Both the position numbers and the translations under genes were made by a program. Below, piece after piece: positions 17,383-24,651 of a stretch of DNA of 64,000 bases. The notes beneath the pieces were generated by a model, which saw only the letters and a list, made by a program, of their open reading frames with translations, was not told the origin of the DNA and searched no databases. The DNA comes from JAIBJN01 sp963839745. GTDB taxonomy: Bacteria; Actinomycetota; Thermoleophilia; Gaiellales; Gaiellaceae. Location: contig CAWIWC010000005.1 of the NCBI GenBank assembly GCA_963839745.1, positions 434,001 to 498,000 on the forward strand, given 5' to 3'. Within the stretch, counting starts at the first letter, position 1. Each line of letters starts with the position of its first letter.

Positions 17383-18414
17383 ATGGCCCAGCCCTTCCGC
17401 ATCGGCGTCATGCAACTGACGATGGAGCCTCTCGAGGAAATGCTCGAGACGGCGCAGGTCATGGACCGCGTCGGCATGGACACGATCTGGCTCGCCGAGG
17501 CCTACCCGTGGTGGCGCAAGCACGGGATGGAGGCGCGCTCCTCGACGGTCGTCTCCGCCCTGATCGCGGAGCGCACCGAGCGGATCGCCGTCGGGTGGGG
17601 GATCATCTCCCCGTTCACGCGCCATCCCGTGCAGGCGGCGATGGACGCGCGCGTCGTCCAGGAGGCCGCCGGTCCGGGGCGCTTCCTGCTCGGCTTCGGA
17701 ACGTCGAAGATCTTCCTGAACAACGCCCGGATGCAGACGAAGAAGACACTCGGCCCGATGCGCGACGCCGTGGCGATCACCCGCGGCGTGCTCGGGGGCG
17801 GCGCCTTCGAGTACGAGGGCGAGACCTGGAGCGCCTCCGTGCCCGCACTGGCCGAGGAAGCGGAGACGCCGCGCGAGGTCCCGCCGGTCTACGTGGCCGC
17901 AACCGCGCCGAAGATGCAGGCGCTCGCGGGCGAGATCGGCGACGGCTGCCTGACGCCCTCGATCACGACGCCCGCCTTCGTCCGCTACACCCGCGACAAC
18001 GTGCAGGCGGACATCGACATCGGCTGCACGATCGTCGCCTCGATCCACGAGTCGGACCGCGACGCCGGCCGAGACGGCGCCCGTGAGATCGCGGCCATGT
18101 ACCTGGCGAACAAGTTCCAGAACATCAAGGGCTCGGCCGACACGCTCCTCGAGCTCGCGGAGATCGAGATGGACGAGCTTGCGCCCGTCGCAGAGGCGAT
18201 GGAGCGCGGCGGGCGGCTGGCGGCGAAGGAGAAGGTGACCGACTCCCTGCTCGACCGCTGCAAGCCGATCGCCGGGACGCCCGACGACTGCATCGCGGCG
18301 ATCGAGGAGTACCGCGAGGCCGGCTGCACGCACGTCATGCTCGAGCTCTGGGGCGAGGACCGGCACCGCCAGCTCGAGCTCTTCGGCGAGCGCGTCCTGC
18401 CGCAGGTCCGATGA
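17383..18414 (+). CDS. LLM-class flavin-dependent oxidoreductase (first copy)
   Basis: A 343-residue bacterial-luciferase-like TIM barrel, using FMN with a separate reductase or coenzyme F420. Landmarks are IGVMQLTMEPLEEMLETAQ, the LAEAYPWWRKHG loop and the C-terminal GTPDDCIAAIEEYREAGC. The start gives MAQPFRIGV, and 25 bases separate it from coxG. It overlaps the M20 hydrolase start (ATGA). Together with the flavin reductase at 24 kb it could be a two-component monooxygenase acting on a ring or amide; an F420-dependent reductase is the alternative. Only about distantly related to the second copy at 26.3 kb. Confidence 0.85.
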   Translation: MAQPFRIGVMQLTMEPLEEMLETAQVMDRVGMDTIWLAEAYPWWRKHGMEARSSTVVSALIAERTERIAVGWGIISPFTRHPVQAAMDARVVQEAAGPGRFLLGFGTSKIFLNNARMQTKKTLGPMRDAVAITRGVLGGGAFEYEGETWSASVPALAEEAETPREVPPVYVAATAPKMQALAGEIGDGCLTPSITTPAFVRYTRDNVQADIDIGCTIVASIHESDRDAGRDGAREIAAMYLANKFQNIKGSADTLLELAEIEMDELAPVAEAMERGGRLAAKEKVTDSLLDRCKPIAGTPDDCIAAIEEYREAGCTHVMLELWGEDRHRQLELFGERVLPQVR

Positions 18415-19607
18415 TCGACGAGCGCCGGCTGGTCGAGCTCGCGATCCGGCTCGTGTCGACGCCGTCGTTCACGGGCTCCGAGCAGGCGGCCGCCGAGCTG
18501 ATGCGCGACGAGCTCGCGTCCCTCGGCCTCCAGGTGCAGTGGCAACAGGTCGAGGAGGGCCGCGCGAACGTGCTCGGGACGTGGGCGGGGACCGGCGGGG
18601 GTCCGACGCTGATGTTCAACGGGCACCTCGACACGTCGTACTCGGGCCGCGAGCCGTGGCTCCAGGGCATCCCCGGGTTCCAGCCCGCGGGGTTCGAGCG
18701 CGACGGGCGGATCTACGGCCTCGGCATCTCGAACATGAAGGGCGCGGTCGCGTGCTATGTCGAGGCGGTGCGGGCGCTGCAGGACGCCGGCGTGCGCCTG
18801 AAAGGAGACGTGCAGATCGCCGCCGTCGCGGGCGAGATCGAGAAGACGCAAGAGGGCGAGGCCCAGGGCGCCGAGTACCGCGGCTACGCGGCGGGCTCCC
18901 GGTACCTGGTCGGTCACGGCGGAGCGGCCGACATGTGCGTGCTCGGCGAGCCGACGGAGAACAAGGTCGTCCTCGCGCACTTCGGGACGCTCTGGATGCG
19001 CCTGCGCACACGCGGGCCGTTCATCCACACGGCGTTCAGCGCCGGCCGCCTGGAGGAGAACTCCATCGTTCGCATGCGCGCCGTGCTCGATGCCGTCCTC
19101 GAGTGGCTGCCGCACTGGGAGGAGGAGATGAGCTACGAGGGCGAGCGAGGCGTGGCCAACGTCGGTGCGATCCGCGGCGGCTTCGGCTGGCGGGTCTCGC
19201 GCACGCCTCACGAGACCGACCTCTTCGTCGACCTGCGCGTGCCTCCCTCCGTCCCGATGGCCGAGGCACGGCGCAAGGCGCTCGAGTTCGCGCGCGGCCT
19301 CGACGGTGTGGACGCCGAGGTCTACGTCACCGCCCCCGGCGCGGAGATCGACGAGGGTCACGAGCTCGTGCAGGCGCTCGAAGCCGCGCACGAGGAGGTC
19401 TTCGGCGCGGCGCCCGAGCGCGACGTGACGCGCTGGTTCTCCGACGCCTCCGTCCTCACGCGCTACGGCATCGCTACCGTGAACTACGGGACGTCGAGCG
19501 GACTGCCCGACGCGGAGCTGGGGGAGAACCTCGAGATCGAGGGCCTGGTCAAGACGGCGGAGGTGTACGCGAACGTGGCGAAGGCGGTCTGCGGGGTAGT
19601 GGAGTGA
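18411..19607 (+). CDS. M20-family metallohydrolase-like protein with altered metal-site residues
   Basis: A 398-residue protein of the ArgE/DapE/carboxypeptidase G2 family. The first metal motif NGHLDTSYSG is present and the dimerisation domain is central. The normally bridging Asp is Asn (GLGISNMKGA), the catalytic Glu pair appears as AGEIEKTQEG, and the C-terminal His motif is not evident. M20 enzymes cleave peptide, N-acyl or N-carbamoyl bonds; this may belong to the GxGxxNMKG subgroup or have lost activity. ATGA overlap with the LLM gene and GTGA with the FAA-hydrolase gene indicate a tight operon. Confidence 0.8.
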   Translation: MIDERRLVELAIRLVSTPSFTGSEQAAAELMRDELASLGLQVQWQQVEEGRANVLGTWAGTGGGPTLMFNGHLDTSYSGREPWLQGIPGFQPAGFERDGRIYGLGISNMKGAVACYVEAVRALQDAGVRLKGDVQIAAVAGEIEKTQEGEAQGAEYRGYAAGSRYLVGHGGAADMCVLGEPTENKVVLAHFGTLWMRLRTRGPFIHTAFSAGRLEENSIVRMRAVLDAVLEWLPHWEEEMSYEGERGVANVGAIRGGFGWRVSRTPHETDLFVDLRVPPSVPMAEARRKALEFARGLDGVDAEVYVTAPGAEIDEGHELVQALEAAHEEVFGAAPERDVTRWFSDASVLTRYGIATVNYGTSSGLPDAELGENLEIEGLVKTAEVYANVAKAVCGVVE

Positions 19608-20470
19608 AACTCGTCACGTTCGACGAGGGGCGGGTCGGCGCGGTCGACGGTGAGGAGATCGCCGTCCTCGATGTCTCCGACATGCGGACGTACTTCGAGC
19701 GCGGCGGCGCCGACGAGACCGGCGAGCGCGTCCCGCTCGAGGGCGCGCGGCTGCGGGCGCCGATCGTGCCGAAGAAGTTCTTCCACACGGCCGGCAACTT
19801 CCGCGAGCACGAGGAGGAGTCGAAGCGCGTGGGCTGGTCACACAAGATCGCGCCGTGGATCGTCTTCTTCCAGAACACGGACGCGATCGTCGGCCCCGAC
19901 GACCCGGTCGTGTATCCGGAGCACCTGACCGAGGAGCTCGACTACGAGCTCGAGCTCGCGGTCGTCCTGCGCAAGCCCGGGAAGTGGTTCGGGCCGGAGG
20001 ACGCGGCCGACTACATCGGCGGCTACGTGATCTTCAACGACGTCACCGCGCGCGACATCCAGCGGCGCGAGATGGAGTCGGGCGTCTTCTCGTACTGCAA
20101 GGCGATCGACACGTTCTGCCCGCTCGGGCCGTGGATCGTCACGCCCGACGAGATCCCGGACCCGCACGATCTGGCCATGGAGCTGCGCGTGAACGGCGAG
20201 CCCCGGCAGGTCTCCCACTCGGGACGGATGTCGGTGACGATCCCCGAGATCCTCTCCCACTACTCGGCGCTGGGCTACAGCGCCGGGGACGTGCTCTCCA
20301 CGGGGACGGTCTCCGGCGTCGCCGGGTTCAGTGAGGACGCCGCGTCGCTGTACCTGAAGCCGGGCGACGTCATGGAGGGCGAGATCGAGCGGATCGGCGT
20401 GCTGCGCAACCCCGTGGTCTCCTGGCAGGAGGCCCACGGAGAGCCCGCCCCGCCGCGGGTGCGATGGTGA
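19604..20470 (+). CDS. Fumarylacetoacetate hydrolase-family protein
   Basis: A 288-residue member of the FAA hydrolase superfamily, which hydrolyses or hydrates/decarboxylates C-C bonds in acylpyruvate-type products of ring cleavage. The divalent metal ligands are in LDYELELAVVL (Glu-x-Glu) and FNDVTARDIQRREM (Asp). The N-terminal domain is short, as in prokaryotic acylpyruvases. GTG start overlaps the M20 stop. Context suggests action on a late pathway intermediate. Confidence 0.88.
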   Translation: MKLVTFDEGRVGAVDGEEIAVLDVSDMRTYFERGGADETGERVPLEGARLRAPIVPKKFFHTAGNFREHEEESKRVGWSHKIAPWIVFFQNTDAIVGPDDPVVYPEHLTEELDYELELAVVLRKPGKWFGPEDAADYIGGYVIFNDVTARDIQRREMESGVFSYCKAIDTFCPLGPWIVTPDEIPDPHDLAMELRVNGEPRQVSHSGRMSVTIPEILSHYSALGYSAGDVLSTGTVSGVAGFSEDAASLYLKPGDVMEGEIERIGVLRNPVVSWQEAHGEPAPPRVRW

Positions 20471-20479
20471 GCCGCGGCA

Positions 20480-20582
20480 CATCGGTTAGACGCGTCTTGA
20501 CGGGAGACCCACCTCCCCAACCCGATGGCTCGAGCCTAACGTCGAAAGTCGCGCGCGTGGCGCGCAGGTCTGCGCCGGAAGC
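20480..20582. promoter_or_regulatory. 112-base gap with palindrome and TTGACG, possible internal promoter
   Basis: The gap between the FAA-hydrolase and M24 genes contains the palindrome AGACGCGTCT (20488-20497) abutting TTGACG (20497-20502), and flanking arms CATCGG (20480-20485) and CCGATG (20522-20527). No convincing -10 is seen at the right distance. It is the longest non-coding stretch inside the island and may be a regulated internal promoter. Confidence 0.25.
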
Positions 20583-21752
20583 GTGTCGTTGAGCTGGCCG
20601 GCGGACGACGCAAAGCTCGACCGTGTCCGCCGCCTGATGGCAGACCAGGACTTCGACGCGCTGGTCGTCCGCGCGCCCGACAACGTCCTCTATCTCTCGA
20701 ACTACTGGCCCATGAAGGGGTACGACGCGGTCGTGTTCCCGCGGGAGGGCGAGATGACGCTCATCGCCCTCGAGCCCCAGCAGGCCGACGCCGAGCGGAC
20801 GGCCTGGACGACGGACATCCGTCTGTTCAAGGGCTACGCCGAGACTGACCCGCGGCCGCCGACCGCACGGGCCGTCGAGCTGGCCCAGGAGGTCGTGCGC
20901 GCCGGCGGCTACGGGCGCGTCGGGCTCGAGCTCTCCCTGGGCACCCAGGCCTCCGACCGCATGGTGGGCGAGCCGACGACGTACACGCAGGCCTTCTTCG
21001 AAGCGTTCGGTCCGGCCGAGGATGCGACGCCGCTCCTCGTCGAGGCCCGCGCGATCAAGACCGAGCAGGAGATCGAGCGCATGCGCCTGGCAAACGAGCT
21101 TGCGGCCGAGGCGATGGAGCACGTCCGGCGCGAGCTGCGGCCTGGCATGAAGGAGAGCGAGGCCGGGGCGCTGTGGGAGGGTTTCGTCCACGGGCAGGGC
21201 ACCGGCTACCGGGGGCAGGTCGAGCTGGCACGCGGGTTCGCGCTCGTCTGGTCGGGGCCGGGGATCCGCACCTTCACCGCAACCGGCGACCGGCCCGTGC
21301 AGGAGCGCGAGCCGACCCTGTTCGAGATCTGGGTCTGCGTCGACGGCTACTGGTGCGACCACACGAAGAACGTCTGCCCCGGCGATCTGACTCCGGAGTA
21401 CGACGAGCTCCTCGAGCAGCTGCTCGCGGTCTACCGGGCCGCCATCGACCACGTACAGCCCGGCGCGAGCCTCGCCGAGCTCGACGTCCTCATCCGCGAC
21501 GGGCTCGCCGAGGCGGGCTACCCCGGACAGCCGTCACACCCGGTCGCGCACGGCGTCGGCGCCCGCGCGCACGAGCCGCCCTATGCGCACCAGGCCGGCC
21601 AAGGCATGATCCAGGAGGGCATGGTGCTGGCGATCGAACCGGGGGCTTACTGGGAGGGTGGAGGCGGCCTCCGCCTCGAGGACAACTTCCTTGTCACGGC
21701 CACGGGCGCCGAGCAGCTTTCTCCCTATCCCGACGACTTCCGCGCGACGTGA
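20583..21752 (+). CDS. M24-family aminopeptidase P/creatinase-like protein (first copy)
   Basis: A 389-residue pita-bread-fold protein with an N-terminal creatinase_N domain (APDNVLYLSNYWPMKGYDAV) and a C-terminal M24 domain. Metal residues: Asp in GYWCDHTKN, His in HPVAHGVGARAHEPP, Glu in LAIEPGAYWEG and Glu in LRLEDNFLVT; the first Asp of the usual set is Glu (FEIWVCVD). It could be an Xaa-Pro peptidase or a C-N hydrolase of a small amidine or amide, the latter suiting the context. GTG start after GGAAGC; GTGA overlap with the next gene. Confidence 0.82.
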   Translation: MSLSWPADDAKLDRVRRLMADQDFDALVVRAPDNVLYLSNYWPMKGYDAVVFPREGEMTLIALEPQQADAERTAWTTDIRLFKGYAETDPRPPTARAVELAQEVVRAGGYGRVGLELSLGTQASDRMVGEPTTYTQAFFEAFGPAEDATPLLVEARAIKTEQEIERMRLANELAAEAMEHVRRELRPGMKESEAGALWEGFVHGQGTGYRGQVELARGFALVWSGPGIRTFTATGDRPVQEREPTLFEIWVCVDGYWCDHTKNVCPGDLTPEYDELLEQLLAVYRAAIDHVQPGASLAELDVLIRDGLAEAGYPGQPSHPVAHGVGARAHEPPYAHQAGQGMIQEGMVLAIEPGAYWEGGGGLRLEDNFLVTATGAEQLSPYPDDFRAT

Positions 21753-22933
21753 TCGACGGCGACAAGGTCTGGACCGGCGGCCTCAACGACGCCTACCGGG
21801 AGACCGGCGCGATCGGCCTCTACGACACGACCCTCCGCGACGGCGAGCAGACGGTCGGCGTCGTGCTCTCCGCGGAGGACAAGCTCGAGATCGCCAGGGC
21901 GCTCGACGAACTGGGCATCGGGCGGATCGAGGCCGGGTTCCCGCGCGTCTCCGAGGACGACCGCCGAGCGTTCGAGCTGATAATGGCCGCGGGTCTCGAG
22001 GCCGAGGTCTGGGGCTTCTCGCGCGCGGTGCAGGCAGACGTCGAGGCGCTGATCGAGCTCGGCGTCCGCGCCTCCGTGATCGAGTCGCCGATCTCCGACT
22101 TGAAGCTCGAGGCCATCGGCGTTCCGCGCGAGACGATGCTCGAGCGCATCCGCAAGGCCGTGTCCTTCGCGGCCGGCCAGGGCGTGACGGTGGCCTTCTT
22201 CGGCGTCGACTCGACCCGCGCCCAGCCGGACTTCTTCGACCAGGCCTACGCCGCTGCCGTCGAGGCCGGCGCGAAGGAGGTCGCGGTCGTCGACACGCTC
22301 GGCATCGCCACGCCGGAGGCCGCGGCAGCCCTGGTGGGGCGCGCCGTCGACCTCCTGGGGCCCGACGTGCCGGTGCACTTCCACGGCCACAACGACTTCG
22401 GCCTGGCCACCGCCTCGGCCGTCGCGGCCGCGAAGGCCGGCGCCCGCTGGATCCACGGCACGATCAACGGCATGGGCGAGCGCGCGGGCAACGCCAACCT
22501 CCTCGAGGTCGGGCTCGCCTTGGAGGCGCTGTACGGCATCGACACCGGGCTGCGGCTCGATCGCGCCCGCGAGGTCTCCGCGCGCGTCCGCGAGCTCTCC
22601 GGCTACGAGCTCGAGCCGTGGAAGCCGCTCGTCGGCGACACGCTCTTCCGCCGCGAGAGCGGCGCGGTCGCGAGCCAGTTCCACGATCCGCCCTCGATCG
22701 AGCCGTACTCGTCCGAGCTCGTCGGAGCCGAGCGCGCCATCGTCCTCGGCAAGAAGAGCGGCATCGACTCCATCCGCATCAAGGCCGCCGAGCTCGGGCT
22801 CGACCTCTCCGAGGACGCACAGCGCGAGCTGCTCGCCACGGTCAAGACCCGCGGCGCCGAGAAGCGCGGACTCGTCACGGACGAGGAGTTCGCCGAGCTC
22901 GCGCGGGCGCTGAGCGCCAACCCCTCGACCTAG
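21749..22933 (+). CDS. Isopropylmalate/homocitrate synthase-like DRE-TIM enzyme
   Basis: A 394-residue DRE-TIM metallolyase-superfamily enzyme that condenses acetyl-CoA with a 2-oxo acid, or cleaves such an adduct. Motifs are LYDTTLRDGEQT, the metal-binding HFHGHNDFGLA and GTINGMGERAGNANL. It lacks the LeuA regulatory domain (about 500 residues in true LeuA), so it resembles homocitrate synthase (NifV/LysS-like) or citramalate-type enzymes. Located among catabolic genes, it may dispose of a 2-oxo acid product. GTG start overlaps the M24 stop. Confidence 0.8.
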   Translation: MIDGDKVWTGGLNDAYRETGAIGLYDTTLRDGEQTVGVVLSAEDKLEIARALDELGIGRIEAGFPRVSEDDRRAFELIMAAGLEAEVWGFSRAVQADVEALIELGVRASVIESPISDLKLEAIGVPRETMLERIRKAVSFAAGQGVTVAFFGVDSTRAQPDFFDQAYAAAVEAGAKEVAVVDTLGIATPEAAAALVGRAVDLLGPDVPVHFHGHNDFGLATASAVAAAKAGARWIHGTINGMGERAGNANLLEVGLALEALYGIDTGLRLDRAREVSARVRELSGYELEPWKPLVGDTLFRRESGAVASQFHDPPSIEPYSSELVGAERAIVLGKKSGIDSIRIKAAELGLDLSEDAQRELLATVKTRGAEKRGLVTDEEFAELARALSANPST

Positions 22934-22942
22934 GAGGAAACG

Positions 22943-23335
22943 ATGCCCCGGCAGGACGTCAACCCGGACACCCTCCATCCGGCGCCAGGCTTCAGCCACG
23001 TGAGCGTCGCCCAGGGCAGCCGCCTCGTGTACTTCGCCGGCCAGCTCGCGCTCGACCAGCAGTTCGGGATCGTCGGCGGGGACGACCTCGGCGAGCAGAC
23101 GAAGGCGGCGATGCGGAATCTCGAGACCGCCATGAAGGAGGTCGGAGTCGCGTGGGACGACGTTGTCCGCCGGACGATCTACACGCTGCATCCGACCGAG
23201 TACGAGGTCATCACGGCTGCGATCGACGAGGTCACCGGCGGCGCCGACCATCCGGCGCAGACGATCGTCGGCATCACAGGGCTCGCGGTGCCCGGCTGCC
23301 TGATCGAGATCGAGTGCACTGCCTCGGTTGCCTAG
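22943..23335 (+). CDS. RidA/YjgF-family protein lacking the usual catalytic arginine
   Basis: A 130-residue trimeric-type Rid protein. The fold signature VYFAGQLALDQQFG and C-terminal LIEIECTASVA are clear. The arginine that binds the enamine carboxylate in RidA (PAR(T/S) context) is Gln here, PAQTIVG, so it is not a classic RidA deaminase and fits the Rid4-7 groups often found in catabolic operons. A strong AGGAGG ribosome site lies before the ATG. Could process an imine, enamine or peroxy intermediate analogous to RutC. Confidence 0.85.
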   Translation: MPRQDVNPDTLHPAPGFSHVSVAQGSRLVYFAGQLALDQQFGIVGGDDLGEQTKAAMRNLETAMKEVGVAWDDVVRRTIYTLHPTEYEVITAAIDEVTGGADHPAQTIVGITGLAVPGCLIEIECTASVA

Positions 23336-23341
23336 TGCGAA

Positions 23342-23374
23342 CCGTTTGACATCTGATCAAACGGGCGAGACCAT
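23342..23374 (+). promoter_or_regulatory. Palindromic operator/promoter of the GntR gene
   Basis: CCGTTTGA (23342-23349) and TCAAACGG (23357-23364) form a perfect 8-bp inverted repeat with a 7-base spacer. A consensus -35, TTGACA (23346-23351), is embedded in it, and GACCAT (23369-23374) sits 17 bases downstream, six bases before the GTG. Binding by the encoded GntR protein would block the promoter, so autoregulation is likely. The message would be leaderless. Confidence 0.55.
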
Positions 23375-23380
23375 TGCGCC

Positions 23381-24061
23381 GTGAAGCCCACCGCGCTCGC
23401 CCGGGGTAGGCGCCATCAGACGATGGCCGAGGCGGCGGTGGCGGACCTGCAGGAGGCCATCCTGGCCGGCGATCTTGCGCCGGGCGCGCCGCTGCGGCTC
23501 GAGGAGCTCGCGCGCTCTCTCGGCATGAGCATCTCGCCGGTGCGCGAGGCGGTGCGGCAGCTCGAGAGCCTCGGGCTCGCCGTGCACGTGCCGCACCGCG
23601 GCGCCCGTGTGAGCGAGCTCGCGATCGAGGACCTCCGCGACACGTACGAGGTGCGACTGGCGCTCGAGACCCTCGCGGTCCGCCGGGCGGCCGAGCGCTT
23701 CACGGAGGCGGACGGAGCGACCTCGACCGAGCATCTCGAGCACTGGGCCGAGGCGCACAAGCGCGGCGACTCCGTCGAGGCGCGGCGGGAGCACGCCGCC
23801 TTCCACTTCAGCCTCTACGAGGCGTCGGGTTCCGAGTGGCTCGTCCGTCTGATCCGTCCGGCCTGGGAGAACAGCGAGCGCTACCGCGCGCTCTCGCTCC
23901 CGAAGCGCGGGACGCTCCGCCGGCGCCGCCAGGAGCACGAGGCGATCGTCGACGCGTGTGTGCGCCACGATCCAGACGAAGCCGAGGAGCAGCTGCGCCT
24001 CCACCTGGCCTTGACGGCCAACCTGGTCGCGGGCCGGATGGGCGCGGAGGATCTGTTCTAG
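23381..24061 (+). CDS. GntR-family transcriptional regulator, FCD (FadR-C) type
   Basis: A 226-residue regulator with an N-terminal winged helix (DLQEAILAGDLAPGAPLRLEE, then SISPVREAVRQLESLGL) and an all-helical FCD ligand-binding domain. Metal-site candidates of FCD domains appear as Asp/His residues in RDTYEVRLALE, REHAAFHFSLY and LRLHLAL. FCD regulators usually respond to organic acids, so a pathway intermediate is the probable effector. It lies within the catabolic island behind its own palindromic promoter and is followed after two bases by the flavin reductase. Confidence 0.9.
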   Translation: MKPTALARGRRHQTMAEAAVADLQEAILAGDLAPGAPLRLEELARSLGMSISPVREAVRQLESLGLAVHVPHRGARVSELAIEDLRDTYEVRLALETLAVRRAAERFTEADGATSTEHLEHWAEAHKRGDSVEARREHAAFHFSLYEASGSEWLVRLIRPAWENSERYRALSLPKRGTLRRRRQEHEAIVDACVRHDPDEAEEQLRLHLALTANLVAGRMGAEDLF

Positions 24062-24063
24062 CG

Positions 24064-24651
24064 ATGAGCGACTACGCCGAGTTCGCGCCCGATCCCCGCG
24101 TCCTCGTCAGTGGCTACGTCGAGGCGGACCCCGCGTTCGCCGCGCCGCAGCCGGCCGCGACCGTGGACGAGGAGACCTTCAAGTCAGCGATGCGTGCGCT
24201 CGCGAGCGGCGTCGTGATGGTGATCGCGCGCAAGGACGACCGCCTCTGGGGCCTGACGATCAGCGCGTGCTGCTCGATCTCGGCTCAGCCTCCGCAGGTG
24301 CTGATCTCGCTGGCTGACGACGCGAGCTGCCGCCAGGCGATCGTCGAGACCGGCCGCTTCGGGCTCAGCGTTCTCCGCAACAACCAGAAGGACCTCGCCG
24401 AGCTCGGCGCCGTGCCCGGCGGGCCGAAGTACGTCGACGTGTTCTGCCAGGACAACGATCCCGGGAGCAACGCGACGATGATCGCCGGGGCGCTCGTGCA
24501 CGTCGAGTGCGTCGTGGACCGGATCTTCGAGGTTTCGAAGCACACGCTCTTCATCGGGAACGTCGAGGAGGTCGTCTCGCGCGTCGACCGCGAGGGCGGG
24601 CCCCTCCTCCACTTCAACCGGACCTTCTACGACCTGGGAGATCCGCTCTGA
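24064..24651 (+). CDS. Flavin reductase-like FMN-binding domain protein
   Basis: A 195-residue split-barrel flavin reductase-like protein (HpaC/RutF/DIM6-NTAB type). Core: FKSAMRALASGVVMVIARKD followed by GLTISACCSISAQPPQVLISL, the FMN-contact region. It would supply reduced FMN to one of the two LLM-class oxygenases in this island. ATG at 24064 is two bases after the GntR stop; its own stop overlaps the FAD oxidoreductase start as CTGA. Confidence 0.87.
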   Translation: MSDYAEFAPDPRVLVSGYVEADPAFAAPQPAATVDEETFKSAMRALASGVVMVIARKDDRLWGLTISACCSISAQPPQVLISLADDASCRQAIVETGRFGLSVLRNNQKDLAELGAVPGGPKYVDVFCQDNDPGSNATMIAGALVHVECVVDRIFEVSKHTLFIGNVEEVVSRVDREGGPLLHFNRTFYDLGDPL

